64,000 bases of DNA from Glutamicibacter protophormiae (GCF_014647495.1 NZ_BMPH01000006.1:1-64000), one strand, 5' to 3'. Counted from the first letter of the stretch, positions 1 to 8,696 are shown. Numbers and translations: made by a program. The notes: a model not told the origin generated them from the letters alone.

Positions 1-541
1 CTTCGTCATCCCATCAATTCAGATCGTGTCGTCGCAGGAATTCAACCAACGTCCCTGGACAGTACAGCTAGCGGACCTTAATGGGCTTTCGAGGAAGTTC
101 ATTGGCGATTTGGAATCCGGCAAGAACTCACTTGAGTTAGGTCCTGCGCTCAAAGTCGCCAGTTCGCTGGGGATTCATTGGGGGGCTCCTGATCCTTCAC
201 CCCAGATGGTCTTGGACCAAGTTGCCAAGGATATAGCTGAAGAACTTTCTCAAGGGGAACGTGAGTCCACCTTGCGGATCGCCATGGACGCGCTCAAGCG
301 CCTGAATCCACGGGAAGTGCAAAATTTGATGCGTTGCTTGCCGCTGGAGTGCGACTTGTTATGGAGGGCAACTTGCCGCATGTGCCACGGTGGGGGAGCG
401 AAATTACCACAGCCTTGGTTCCCCGGTGACGACACCCGGACGACGGGTGAGGCATTTCGAAATCTGACGATAAGACGGACCCCAAAGAAGTTTGCAGATT
501 TCAATATCTTCTTTAAGGACAATTCGCTGGAGGCCGCTTGA
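1..541 (+). pseudogene. Degenerate XRE/HipB-like helix-turn-helix protein, 5' end outside window
   Basis: The frame is open from the left edge (a possible internal start is at 26) to a TGA at 541. It contains a recognisable HTH second half (QLADLNGLSRKFIGDLESGK, then an LELGPALKVASSLGI-like segment) typical of HipB/XRE antitoxin-type regulators. The C-terminus (PWFPGDD, then RRTPKKFADFNIFF) resembles the tail of HTH proteins that pair with DUF6036/AbiEii-type nucleotidyltransferases. The first HTH helix is poorly conserved, and the middle (LLWRATCRMCHGGGAKLPQPW) looks shortened against the family as I remember it. Its stop overlaps the TTG start of the next, clearly broken gene by 4 bp (TTGA at 538-541), the expected antitoxin-toxin arrangement. 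It could still be expressed; I read it as a decaying antitoxin-like regulator. Confidence 0.5.
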
Positions 542-987
542 GTCGTGAACTGACTCTGGAAGAGATCCGCGGGCTCCTCAGGGAGCTTATCCGTCGGCTT
601 GAAAGCGCCGCCCTGGCCACAACGATCCGACTGGTCGGGGGGGGGAGCAGCCATAGCACTGTCAGGCCACAGCAGGAGAGTTACGCGGGATGTTGAGGCC
701 TCTCTGCCAGGCAGCGCGATATGGAAGACATCAGCTTTCTGGTTGCCGCGTTGGGTATCGAGGACCCCAATGAAGCCGTGAGGATTGCGGAAGAACTCTA
801 CACAGATGATGATGTCGCAGAATCACCCGTCAGTCGTGAAGATGCACCCATCGTGGCGCTGGAAGCATTAGAACAGGCACGCCACGACGAGATCCAGCCG
901 GTCCCGAGGGGATTTTGGAAACTATGCTCCAGAATTTCCTCGTGCCGATGTTCTTTCGCCAGCAGCAGTGCTGTCCTCGATTGGTGA
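538..987 (+). pseudogene. Decayed DUF6036/AbiEii-type nucleotidyltransferase (toxin-like partner)
   Basis: Reading from TTG at 538 gives a normal N-terminus (LSRELTLEEIRGLLRELIRR) up to a nine-G tract at 637-645. There the reading frame must shift by one base to continue with the family hallmark GGAAIALSGHSRRVTRDVEA, the nucleotidyltransferase active-site region. Around 706-718 the sequence jumps from the early catalytic region straight to a C-terminal segment (RQRDMEDISFLVAALG, 709-756), back in the first frame. By comparison with the family, some 70-90 residues in between are missing. Two independent lesions make a functional product unlikely. The tail, up to the stop at 987, still carries family-like sequence (EDPNEAVRIAEELY). 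Confidence 0.65.
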
Positions 988-1020
988 ACTGGCAGGCGCA
1001 GCGCAGACTGCCCAAGCACG

Positions 1021-1058
1021 TGCGGGCCCCGTCATCCGGGAGGACAACGGGGCCCGCA
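1021..1058 (-). terminator. Hairpin terminator of the acyl-CoA dehydrogenase gene
   Basis: Perfect 12-bp inverted repeat TGCGGGCCCCGT (1021-1032) and ACGGGGCCCGCA (1047-1058) with a 14-nt loop, starting 28 bp beyond the stop of the minus-strand gene that ends at 1086. There is no clear U-tract, which is common in high-GC actinobacteria. Confidence 0.55.
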
Positions 1059-1085
1059 GACATACACGCGGTTCGGCGGTCCTGG

Positions 1086-3107
1086 CTAGGCCTTGGCGCC
1101 GCTCTTGCGCAAGGACTTCTCGCTGACCGGGGCGTTGTCGCTGGCGCGCAGGCGGCGGAAGTACTCCATCGCCTCGTCCTGGCGCTGGCCCTCGATTCCG
1201 GAGGAGATCTCCGCGCGCAGGTGCTCCTGGGTGTAGCCGAAGGCATCGACCAGGTCCTGGGCGTGCGGGCGCAGGCGGGCGAGCAGCCGGTTGATGTACT
1301 CCGGCAGGGTGCGGGCGCGCTGCATGGACAGTCGGCCGTTGGCCAGGAACCAGCCCAGGTCGTCCTCGATCACGCTCAGCGCGAAGACGTCGCGCAGCCA
1401 GGTCAGCACCTCCTTGGTGGCCGGATCCTGGATCTTGGCCAGGGCTGCGGTGAAGGCCTCCCAGCGCAGCAGCTGGCCGTGGTCGCGGGCGGCGGAGATG
1501 AGCAGGTCCTGGTTCTCGTTGAAGGCGGTGGCCGCCTTCACCGGGTCCTTGCCCGCCGCGCGCAGGGCGCCGGCGACCTCGACGACCTTGGCGTTGATGC
1601 GCTCGGTGAGCAGCGCGCGCTGGTTGGCCGGGTCCTTGAAGAAGTTCGCGCTCTTGCGCTCGTCGCTCACGTCGGCGAAGGACTGGCCCACGCCGCGCAG
1701 CCCGAAGCGGTGCAGGGCGGTGCTGCCGACCTGCTTGGCCACGTAGCGGGCCACCGCGCCGGTATCCAGCTTGCGGAATTCAGAGGCGTAGTCGGTGAGC
1801 AGGCGCTTGCCCACCAGCTGCAGCAGCACGTTGTTGTCGCCCTCGAAGGTGACGTAGATGTCCAGGTCGCTGTAGAGCTGGTTGAAGCGGTTCTTGGCCA
1901 TGTAGCCCGAGCCGCCGCAGGCCTCGCGCGATTCCTGGATGGTGTCCAGCGCGTCCCAGGTGCTCAGCGGCTTCAGCGCCGCGGCGAGGGTCTCCAGGTC
2001 CTGGCGGTCCTCGTCGGTGTCCTCGCGGCCGGAGAAGACCGCGTCGAACTTGTCCAGCAGGTCGTCGTGCGCGAAGGAGGAGGCGTAGGTGCGGGCCACG
2101 CGGGTGAGCAGGCGGCGCTGGTGGCGCTGGTAATCCAGCAGCGTGGTCTCCTCGGTGTCCGAGGTGGAGTTGAACTGGCGGCGCTGGTTGGCATAGGTCA
2201 CCGCGATCTGCAGGGCGATCTTCGAGGCGCTGGTGGCGGCGCCGTCCAGCGAGACGCGGCCCTGGACCAGGGTGCCCAGCATGGTGAAGAAGCGGCGGCC
2301 CGGGGAGGCGATCGGGGAGGTGTAGCTGCCGTCGGCGGCGACGTCGCCGTAGCGGTTGAGCAGGTTGGTGCGCGGCACACGCACGTTGGTGAAGTGCAGA
2401 CGGCCGTTGTCGATGCCGTTCAGCCCGCCCTTCAGGCCGTCGTCCTCGCCGCCCACGCCGCGCAGGAATTCGCCGTTTTCGTCGCGGATCGGCACGTAGA
2501 AGCAGTGCACGCCGTGGTTGACGCCCTTGGTGACCAGCTGGGCGAAGACGGTAGCCGCCTTGCCGTGCAGCGCGGCGTTGCCCAGGAATTCCTTCCAGGC
2601 GGCCTTGAACGGGGTGTGGATGACGAATTCCTCGGTGTCCTCGTCATAGGTGGCGGTGGTGGCGACGGCGGCGACGTCCGAGCCGTGGCCGATCTCCGTC
2701 ATCGCGAAGGCGCCGGGGGTCTTCAGGCTCATGGCATCCGGCAGCCACTGGGCGTGGTGCTCCGCGGTGCCCAGGTGCAGGATCGCCCCGGCGAACAGTC
2801 CCCACTGCACGCCGGCCTTGATCTGCAGCGAGGGGTCGGCGGCGACCAGCTCCTCGAAGGAGGCCAGCGAGCCGCCGTGGTCGTCATGGCCGCCGAATTC
2901 GGTCGGGAAGGCGCGCTGCACTGCCTGCTCCTGCACCAGGATGCCCAGCTGCTCCAGCACGCGGGCGCGGTGCGCGTCCATCGGCAGGGAGGGGTCGCGC
3001 TGCAGCTCGGGGCGGGCGGCGCGGGCGCGCGAGGCCTTGCGGACCTCGGCGTAGGGGCCGAGCAGCTGCTCGGCCAGGGCGTTGACGTCGATGCGGGTCT
3101 CACTCAT
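1086..3107 (-). CDS. Acyl-CoA dehydrogenase/oxidase (FadE5-like)
   Basis: A 673-aa flavoenzyme for the first oxidation step of fatty acyl-CoA beta-oxidation. It has the acyl-CoA dehydrogenase substrate/FAD segment (GAFAMTEIGHGSDV), a middle beta domain, and C-terminal helical domains with oxidase-like signatures (SREACGGSGYM; VTFEGDNNVLLQLVGKRLL). It is longer than a classical 380-aa dehydrogenase and closer to acyl-CoA oxidases and long FadE5-type enzymes. The start at 3107 is chosen for a GAAAGG Shine-Dalgarno 7 nt upstream; an upstream in-frame start at 3131 lacks one. It lies beside a TetR regulator, thiolase, reductase and dehydratase, the same set as fadE5, fadA2, fabG4 and htdX of mycobacteria, so a role in one fatty-acid pathway is likely. 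Whether it uses an electron-transfer flavoprotein or O2 cannot be told from sequence. Confidence 0.9.
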   Translation of the reverse strand: MSETRIDVNALAEQLLGPYAEVRKASRARAARPELQRDPSLPMDAHRARVLEQLGILVQEQAVQRAFPTEFGGHDDHGGSLASFEELVAADPSLQIKAGVQWGLFAGAILHLGTAEHHAQWLPDAMSLKTPGAFAMTEIGHGSDVAAVATTATYDEDTEEFVIHTPFKAAWKEFLGNAALHGKAATVFAQLVTKGVNHGVHCFYVPIRDENGEFLRGVGGEDDGLKGGLNGIDNGRLHFTNVRVPRTNLLNRYGDVAADGSYTSPIASPGRRFFTMLGTLVQGRVSLDGAATSASKIALQIAVTYANQRRQFNSTSDTEETTLLDYQRHQRRLLTRVARTYASSFAHDDLLDKFDAVFSGREDTDEDRQDLETLAAALKPLSTWDALDTIQESREACGGSGYMAKNRFNQLYSDLDIYVTFEGDNNVLLQLVGKRLLTDYASEFRKLDTGAVARYVAKQVGSTALHRFGLRGVGQSFADVSDERKSANFFKDPANQRALLTERINAKVVEVAGALRAAGKDPVKAATAFNENQDLLISAARDHGQLLRWEAFTAALAKIQDPATKEVLTWLRDVFALSVIEDDLGWFLANGRLSMQRARTLPEYINRLLARLRPHAQDLVDAFGYTQEHLRAEISSGIEGQRQDEAMEYFRRLRASDNAPVSEKSLRKSGAKA

Positions 3108-3150
3108 GTCGTTACCTTTCGTTCTCTGCACAAAGTTGGTGGCGTGGTTG

Positions 3151-3828
3151 CTAGCGGGTTGCGGCGATGCCGTAGATGAGCCAGCTGGTCAGTTCGTCGG
3201 CCAGCGCGGCCAGGCTGGGCTTGTCCGGCGAGCCCGGTTGGCGCAGCCATTGCTCGCCGGCGGCGCGGACCATGCCCAGCGCCGCGCGCGGCCACAGGCT
3301 GATGGCCGTCGCGCCGGCCGCCGCCGGCAAGCTGGTCAGGCGCTGCGCGATCAGCGAGGTGATCTCCTCGAAGAAGTCGTTCAGCGCGCCGGAGGCGTCG
3401 TCGCCGCCGGCGGCCGGGGCTCCGGCCGCCGCCGCGTCCCGGGGGACCGCGGTGACGAAGAAGTAGAGGTTGGGGGAGTTCGCGGCCAGCTCCAGGTAGG
3501 CGGTGACCATTGCGTGCAAGGCGCTGGCCTCGTCCTGCTTGGCCAGGCCCGCGGCGATCACACGCTGGCGGAAGTCGGTGATGACCATCGCTCCCAGCGC
3601 CTGGCGCAGCCCCTCCTTGTCCCCGAAGTAGCGGTAGTAGACCGGCTTGGAGGTCTTGGCGTGGTTCGCGATCTCCTGGATGGACACCTGCGGGCCGAGC
3701 TGGTGCACCGCCTTGCGGGCGAGCCTGAGCAGCTCCTCGTGCCGGGCGGTGCGGTGCGCCTCCCAGCGGGATGCGCGGCCGTCGGCTGCCGGGTCGAATA
3801 CTTCGGTGATCTTATTCACGTTACTCAC
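3151..3828 (-). CDS. TetR-family transcriptional regulator
   Basis: A 225-aa regulator with an N-terminal HTH (residues about 30-80; SIQEIANHAKTSKPVYYRYF, with the usual YYRYFGDKEGL recognition-helix end) and a C-terminal ligand/dimer domain. It starts from GTG 3828, with an alternative GTG at 3819. It is divergent from the thiolase operon with 66 bp between starts and lies just upstream of the acyl-CoA dehydrogenase gene (43 bp gap, same strand). It therefore probably represses both arms of the fatty-acid module in response to an acyl-CoA, as related FadR/FasR-type TetR proteins do; this role is inferred from position. Confidence 0.88.
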   Translation of the reverse strand: MSNVNKITEVFDPAADGRASRWEAHRTARHEELLRLARKAVHQLGPQVSIQEIANHAKTSKPVYYRYFGDKEGLRQALGAMVITDFRQRVIAAGLAKQDEASALHAMVTAYLELAANSPNLYFFVTAVPRDAAAAGAPAAGGDDASGALNDFFEEITSLIAQRLTSLPAAAGATAISLWPRAALGMVRAAGEQWLRQPGSPDKPSLAALADELTSWLIYGIAATR

Positions 3829-3859
3829 AGTATCATGTACTCTTGGTTACAGTAATACT
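3829..3859. promoter_or_regulatory. Candidate operators between tetR and thiolase gene
   Basis: Two short inverted repeats of the same half-site lie in the divergent gap: AGTA-TCATG-TACT (3829-3841) and AGTA-A-TACT (3851-3859). Both sit where the two divergent promoters must be. Their shared AGTA/TACT half-site is visible, but binding by the adjacent TetR protein is only inferred. Confidence 0.35.
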
Positions 3860-3894
3860 TGTCACATCAAATTCTCTGTAGGAGTTCAACCCAG

Positions 3895-5190
3895 ATGAGC
3901 CAGCCCTCAGTGCGCAATGCAGTGATCATCGGCGGGAACCGCATCCCGTTCGCCCGTTCCAACACCGCCTACGTCAACGCCTCCAACCAGGACATGTTCA
4001 CCGCCGCGCTGGAAGGCCTGGTGGCGCGCTTCGGCCTGCAGGGTGAACGCCTCGGCGCCGTCGCCGGCGGAGCGGTGCTCAAGCACTCCAAGGACTTCAA
4101 CCTGGTCCGCGAATCCGTGCTGGGCAGCTCGCTGGACCCCGCCACCCCCGCCTACGACGTGCAGATGGCCTGCGCCACCGGCATGGAGGCCATCGGCTCG
4201 CTGGCCAACAAGATCAAGCTGGGCCAGATCGAATCCGGCATCGGCGGCGGCGTGGACACTACCTCGGACGCGCCGATCGCGGTCTCCGAATCGCTGCGCG
4301 GCATCCTGCTGGAACTCTCCCGCGCCCGCAGCACCAAGGCCAAGCTGGCCGCGCTGGCCAAGATCCGCCCCTCGCACCTGGCGCCCAGCGCCCCGGGCAC
4401 CGGCGAGCCGCGCACCGGGCTGTCCATGGGCGACCACCAGGCGCTGACCACCAAGGCCTGGAACATCACCCGCGAAGCCCAGGACGAGCTGGCGCTGGCC
4501 AGCCACCTGAATCTCGCCGCCGCCTACGACCGCGGCTTCTTCAACGACCTGCTGACCCCGTTCAAGGGGCTGAGCCGCGACAACAACCTGCGCGCCGACT
4601 CCACCCTGGAGAAGCTGGCCAAGCTCAAGCCCGCCTTCGGCAAGAACCTGGGCGAGGCGGCCACCATGACCGCCGGCAACTCCACCCCGCTGACCGACGG
4701 CGCCTCCACGGTGCTGCTGGGCAGCGAGGACTTCGCCGCCGCGCACGATTTGCCGATGCTGGCGAACTTCGTGGACTTCGAAGCCGCCGCGGTGGACTTC
4801 GTGCACGGCGCCGAAGGACTGCTCATGGCCCCGGCCTACGCCACCGCCCGCCTGCTGGAGCGCAACAACCTTTCGCTGCAGGACTTCGACTTCTACGAGA
4901 TCCACGAGGCCTTCGCCGGCACCGTGCTCGCCACGCTGGCCGCCTGGGAGGACGAGCAGTTCTGCCGTGAGAAGCTGGGACTGGATGCGCCGCTGGGCGC
5001 CATCGACCGCGGCAAGCTGAACGTGAACGGCTCCTCGCTGGCGGCCGGGCATCCGTTCGCCGCCACCGGCGGGCGCATCATCGCCAGCACCGCCAAGATG
5101 CTGGCCGAAAAGGGCAGCGGCCGCGCACTCATTTCGGTGTGCGCCGCCGGAGGCCAGGGAGTCGTCGCGATTGTGGAGGCACGCAAGTAA
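3895..5190 (+). CDS. Acetyl-CoA acyltransferase (thiolase, FadA2/FadI-like)
   Basis: A 431-aa thiolase that cleaves 3-ketoacyl-CoA with CoA to release acetyl-CoA, or runs in the condensing direction. It carries the nucleophilic cysteine in QMACATGMEAI, the histidine in YEIHEAFAG and the second catalytic cysteine in SVCAAGGQG near the C-terminus, plus the NVNGSSLAAGHPF loop. The ATG at 3895 is preferred over the upstream in-frame 3859 because AGGAG lies 8-12 nt before it and the protein then begins like other thiolases. Its stop overlaps the next start by one base (TAATG), so it is translationally coupled to the reductase. Confidence 0.92.
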   Translation: MSQPSVRNAVIIGGNRIPFARSNTAYVNASNQDMFTAALEGLVARFGLQGERLGAVAGGAVLKHSKDFNLVRESVLGSSLDPATPAYDVQMACATGMEAIGSLANKIKLGQIESGIGGGVDTTSDAPIAVSESLRGILLELSRARSTKAKLAALAKIRPSHLAPSAPGTGEPRTGLSMGDHQALTTKAWNITREAQDELALASHLNLAAAYDRGFFNDLLTPFKGLSRDNNLRADSTLEKLAKLKPAFGKNLGEAATMTAGNSTPLTDGASTVLLGSEDFAAAHDLPMLANFVDFEAAAVDFVHGAEGLLMAPAYATARLLERNNLSLQDFDFYEIHEAFAGTVLATLAAWEDEQFCREKLGLDAPLGAIDRGKLNVNGSSLAAGHPFAATGGRIIASTAKMLAEKGSGRALISVCAAGGQGVVAIVEARK

Positions 5191-6527
5191 TGGCAGACAA
5201 GTACATGGAACTGGTCAACACCGGCATGACCAAGAAGCTCGCGAAGCTCCTGGGGCTGCCGCGTCCGCCGCGGCTGCGCCGCTACGGCGAAACCACCCCG
5301 CTGCTGCCCGGCCCGGTGCTGGTGCTGGGCAGTTCGGCCCGCGCCCAGGAACTGAGCGACACGCTGGTCTCCTGGGACCTGGACGTGCGCCGCCACGACG
5401 CCGGGGACGCCAAGCTGGGCGGGCTGGTGCTGCTGCTCGACGAGCTCACCCACCCCGAACAGCTCTCTGCGCTGATGCTCGCCGCCGGCGCGGCGCTGCG
5501 CCAGCTGGTGCCCGGGGCCCGCGTGGTCTCGATCTCCCGCCCGGCGCTGGACACCGACGCACCGGCCCTGGCCGCGGTGCGCCAGGGCATCGACGGCGCC
5601 ATGCGCTCGCTGGGCCGTGAAATGCGCGGCGGGGCCACCGCCAACGGCATCCTGCTCAACGAGGGCACCGACCTGCTCAGCCCCGGCACCCTGGGCGCGC
5701 TGCGCTTCTTCTTCTCCGGCCGCAGCGCCTATGTGGACGGCCAGTTCCTCACCGTGCGCACCACCGAGGGCGCGCTGCCTCAGGATTTCCGCAAGCCGCT
5801 GGCCGGCAAGGTCGCGGTGGTCACCGGGGCCGCCCGCGGCATCGGCGCCTCGATCGCCCGCACCCTGGCCCGCGACGGCGCCCAGCTGGTGGTGGTGGAC
5901 ATGCCGGCCGCCGGCGAGGCACTGGCCGCGGTGGCCAACCAGATCGGCGCGACCACCCTGCAGCTGGATGTCACCGCGAAGGACGCCGCCCAGCAGATCA
6001 TGGACCACGCCATCGGCCGCCACGGCTCGCTGGACATCGTGGTGCACAACGCCGGCATCACCCGCGACAAGCTGCTGGCCAACATGGACGCGGCGCGCTG
6101 GGATTCGGTGATCGCGGTGAACATCGCCTCGCAGCTGCGCATGAACGAGGTGTTCCTGGCCGCCAAGCTGCCGGGGCTGCGCGTGGTGTCGCTGGCTTCC
6201 ACCTCCGGGATCGCCGGCAACCGCGGGCAGACCAACTACGCCGCCTCCAAGGGCGGGGTGATCGGCATGGTGCGCTCCAGCGCCAAGCTGTTCGCCGAAC
6301 AGGGCGGCTCCATCGCCGCGGTGGCCCCGGGCTTCATCGAAACCGAGATGACCGCGAAGATCCCGCTGGGCACCCGCACCGTGGCCCGCATGGTGCTGCC
6401 CTCGCTGATGCAGGGCGGGCTGCCGCAGGACGTCGCCGAGGCGATCTCCTTCCTCGGCTCGGACGCGGCCGCCGGCCTGAACGGCCAGGTGCTGCGCGTG
6501 TGCGGCCAATCGCTGGTGGGTGCCTAG
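5190..6527 (+). CDS. fabG: 3-oxoacyl-(ACP/CoA) reductase, high-molecular-weight FabG4 type
   Basis: A 445-aa short-chain dehydrogenase made of two Rossmann units. The N-terminal half (residues about 1-200) is a degenerate flavodoxin/SDR-like domain. The C-terminal half is a complete SDR with the cofactor motif VVTGAARGIGASIA, NAG (HNAGITRDK), the catalytic serine (LASTSGIAG) and YAASKGG tyrosine/lysine pair. This architecture and length match FabG4 (HMwFabG) of Mycobacterium, which reduces 3-oxoacyl-CoA with NADH. It starts at ATG 5190, sharing one base with the thiolase stop, with GGAGG 9-13 nt upstream. The next gene starts directly after its stop. Confidence 0.9.
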   Translation: MADKYMELVNTGMTKKLAKLLGLPRPPRLRRYGETTPLLPGPVLVLGSSARAQELSDTLVSWDLDVRRHDAGDAKLGGLVLLLDELTHPEQLSALMLAAGAALRQLVPGARVVSISRPALDTDAPALAAVRQGIDGAMRSLGREMRGGATANGILLNEGTDLLSPGTLGALRFFFSGRSAYVDGQFLTVRTTEGALPQDFRKPLAGKVAVVTGAARGIGASIARTLARDGAQLVVVDMPAAGEALAAVANQIGATTLQLDVTAKDAAQQIMDHAIGRHGSLDIVVHNAGITRDKLLANMDAARWDSVIAVNIASQLRMNEVFLAAKLPGLRVVSLASTSGIAGNRGQTNYAASKGGVIGMVRSSAKLFAEQGGSIAAVAPGFIETEMTAKIPLGTRTVARMVLPSLMQGGLPQDVAEAISFLGSDAAAGLNGQVLRVCGQSLVGA

Positions 6528-7385
6528 ATGGGCGCCGAGCTGGTCGCGCAGATCCCGTCCATGGGCTCGGTCTACGCCAAGGCGGTGAAGACCCTGGGCC
6601 GCAAGGGGCGCAACCCGGTGCTGCCCTCCACGGTGCTGGTCCATCGTTCGGCCGCGGCGGATCCGGGTGGGCTGGATGCGTTCCGCCGCGCGGTCGGCGC
6701 CCCGTCCAATGGGGTGCTGCCCAGCCTCTACGTGCATTCGCTGGCCTTCCCGCTGGCCATGTCGCTGATGCTGCGCGCCGACTTCCCGCTGCCGCTGCTG
6801 GGCATGATCCACCTGCGCAACCAGGTGGCAGTGCACCGCCCGCTGGCTGAGGACGAGGTGTTCGACGTGGAGGTATTCAGCGAGAACCTGGCCGCCCACC
6901 CCAAGGGCGCGGCCTTCGACCTGGTGGTGCGCATCGTGGTGGACGGGCAGGAGCGGATGGAGCTGCGCAGCACCTTCCTGGCCAAGGGGGTCAAGCTTGA
7001 AGGCTCCGTGCCGGAGAAGTCGGTGCATGCGGCGTTCGAGCCGCCGCAGCGCACCGCCTCCTGGAAGCTGGATGCCGGGACCGGGCGGCGCTGGGCGGCG
7101 GTGGCGGGGGACTACAACCCAATCCACCTCAGTTCGCTGAGCGCCAAGGCGCTGGGCATGCCGCGGGCCATCGCCCACGGCATCTACCTGGCCGCCCGCG
7201 CCCTGTCCGGCATCGAGCCGGCGGCCGGCGAGTACCGGTGGAGCATCGAGTTCAAGACCCCGGTGGTGCTGCCGGCCGGCGTCGACCTGGCGTTCACCCG
7301 CACGGAGGCGGGCTTCGAGGTGGCGGCGTGGAGCCCCCGCAAGGGCAAACCGCACTTCGAGCTGACGCTTCAAACGCAGGCATAA
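6528..7385 (+). CDS. MaoC-family (R)-specific enoyl-CoA hydratase/dehydratase (HtdX-like)
   Basis: A 285-aa double-hotdog protein. The C-terminal hotdog carries the hydratase-2 motif AGDYNPIHLSSLSAKALGMP with the catalytic Asp and His, followed by AIAHGIYL. The N-terminal half is a non-catalytic hotdog. It is predicted to interconvert 2-enoyl and (R)-3-hydroxyacyl thioesters. It begins with the ATG immediately after the stop of the fabG gene and completes the thiolase-reductase-dehydratase operon, the functional order of fadA2-fabG4-htdX. A strong terminator follows. Confidence 0.88.
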   Translation: MGAELVAQIPSMGSVYAKAVKTLGRKGRNPVLPSTVLVHRSAAADPGGLDAFRRAVGAPSNGVLPSLYVHSLAFPLAMSLMLRADFPLPLLGMIHLRNQVAVHRPLAEDEVFDVEVFSENLAAHPKGAAFDLVVRIVVDGQERMELRSTFLAKGVKLEGSVPEKSVHAAFEPPQRTASWKLDAGTGRRWAAVAGDYNPIHLSSLSAKALGMPRAIAHGIYLAARALSGIEPAAGEYRWSIEFKTPVVLPAGVDLAFTRTEAGFEVAAWSPRKGKPHFELTLQTQA

Positions 7386-7390
7386 GCACC

Positions 7391-7435
7391 AAGCGAAGGT
7401 GCAGGACCATGCAGGTCCTGCACCTTCGCTTTTTT
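7391..7435 (+). terminator. Rho-independent terminator after the fatty-acid operon
   Basis: Perfect 18-bp stem (7391-7408 with 7414-7431), 5-nt loop ATGCA and a run of six T at 7430-7435. It separates the maoC-like gene from the convergent mshA gene and may serve both. Confidence 0.9.
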
Positions 7436-7443
7436 GCGGGGAC

Positions 7444-8634
7444 TCAGCCGATCAGCGCGCTTTGCGCCATGCGGTAGCTGGCCAGCGAGGCGACCGCGGC
7501 CCGCTCCCAGGTGAACTCCCCGGAGTGCTCCAGCGCGTCGTGCCCGGCCTGGGTGACCAGCTTCGGGTTTTCGGCCAGCTCGACGAGCTTCTGCGCCCAC
7601 AGCTGCGGGTCCGGTTCCGGCATGAGCCATCCCGAGCGTCCGTCGCGCACCGCGTAGCCCAGCCCGCCGACCGCGTTGGCCAGCACCGGGGTGCCGCAGG
7701 CCTGCGCCTCGGCGGCGACCAGCCCGAAGGTCTCGGACAGCGACGGCACGGCGACCACGTCGGCATTGGCGAACACCGCCGCCAGCTGCGCTGGCTTCAG
7801 CGGGTCGAAGAAGCGCACCAGGTCGGCGAGGTCCTCGCGTTCCACCAGCGCCTGCAGGTCGTAGTCGGCGCTGCCGGAGCGCGCCCCGAACAGCGAGGCG
7901 GTAATACGCAGCTGCGGGTGGCTGCGCCGGGCCAGGCCCATGGCTTCGAGCATCACATGCGCGCCCTTGAGCGGCTGCAGCCGTCCGGCGTACACCAGGT
8001 GCAGGTCGTCGGGGCCCAGGGGGCGGCAGAGCTTGTCCTGCTCGGGATGGAAAATCCGGTGGTTCACCCCGGGCAGCACCACATCCAGCTTCTGCCGGTC
8101 CACCTCGTAGAAACGGGCCAGCTGGCGCGCCTCCACCGGGGTGTTGGCGATGATGCGCGAGGCCTCGGCCAGCAGCTGCTTCTCGGCCTGCTTGCGCGGC
8201 CCGGGCTCCGGGATGCCGGATTCGAATTCCTTCGCGGCGGCCGAGGTGTGCATCGAGAGGATCAGCGGGGCGCGGAATTCCCGGGCCAGCTGCAGGCCCA
8301 CCATGCCCGAGAGCCAGTAGTGGGCATGGATGATGTCGATGTCCAGGCCGTGCAGGTGCTCGGAAATCGCGGCCGCCGCCGGATCGATGATCTGCGGCAG
8401 CTCTTCCTTGCCCATCTGCTGGTGCGCCGCGATCTGCACCTGGTGCATCCATACGCCCTCGGCGACCTGCTGGGATTCGGAGTCCGCGGCGGTGCGCGTG
8501 ACCATGTGCACCTCGTGCCCCAGCGCGCCCAGCGCGAAGGACAAATTCTGGATGTACACGTTCATGCCTCCGGCGTCGCCCGACCCGGGTTGCTGCATGG
8601 GCGAGGTGTGCAGGGAGAGCATGGCAATGCGCAT
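7444..8634 (-). CDS. mshA: D-inositol-3-phosphate glycosyltransferase (mycothiol biosynthesis)
   Basis: A 396-aa GT-B glycosyltransferase (family GT4) that joins GlcNAc from UDP-GlcNAc to 1L-myo-inositol-1-phosphate, the first step of mycothiol synthesis. Hallmarks are the N-terminal LSLHTSPMQQPGSGDAGGMN (GGMNVY loop), HAHYWLSGMVG, GRLQPLKG and the nucleotide-sugar motif SETFGLVAAEAQACGTPV (E-x7-E). Length is slightly below the 420-480 aa of many MshA proteins, mainly from a short N-terminus. Start is ATG 8634 with only a weak upstream ribosome site. mshC lies 14 kb further along, so the pathway is expected to be active. Confidence 0.92.
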   Translation of the reverse strand: MRIAMLSLHTSPMQQPGSGDAGGMNVYIQNLSFALGALGHEVHMVTRTAADSESQQVAEGVWMHQVQIAAHQQMGKEELPQIIDPAAAAISEHLHGLDIDIIHAHYWLSGMVGLQLAREFRAPLILSMHTSAAAKEFESGIPEPGPRKQAEKQLLAEASRIIANTPVEARQLARFYEVDRQKLDVVLPGVNHRIFHPEQDKLCRPLGPDDLHLVYAGRLQPLKGAHVMLEAMGLARRSHPQLRITASLFGARSGSADYDLQALVEREDLADLVRFFDPLKPAQLAAVFANADVVAVPSLSETFGLVAAEAQACGTPVLANAVGGLGYAVRDGRSGWLMPEPDPQLWAQKLVELAENPKLVTQAGHDALEHSGEFTWERAAVASLASYRMAQSALIG

Positions 8635-8696
8635 CGGAGGACTCCGGATTTCCTAACGAACGAACAGGCCGCGGCAACGGCCTACCCTTGATGCTA

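Noticed and set aside
637-645. Nine-G tract as a working phase-variation switch
   Set aside because: The downstream gene also lacks its middle part, so restoring the frame would not give a functional protein.
915-3179. 754-codon plus-strand frame opposite the acyl-CoA dehydrogenase
   Set aside because: Antisense shadow: repetitive Gly/Ala/Val/Gln composition, no ribosome site, and a fully recognisable enzyme on the other strand.
4893-7373. 826-codon minus-strand frame opposite the thiolase-fabG-maoC genes
   Set aside because: Antisense shadow of three well-supported genes; Arg/His/Gln-rich translation without motifs.
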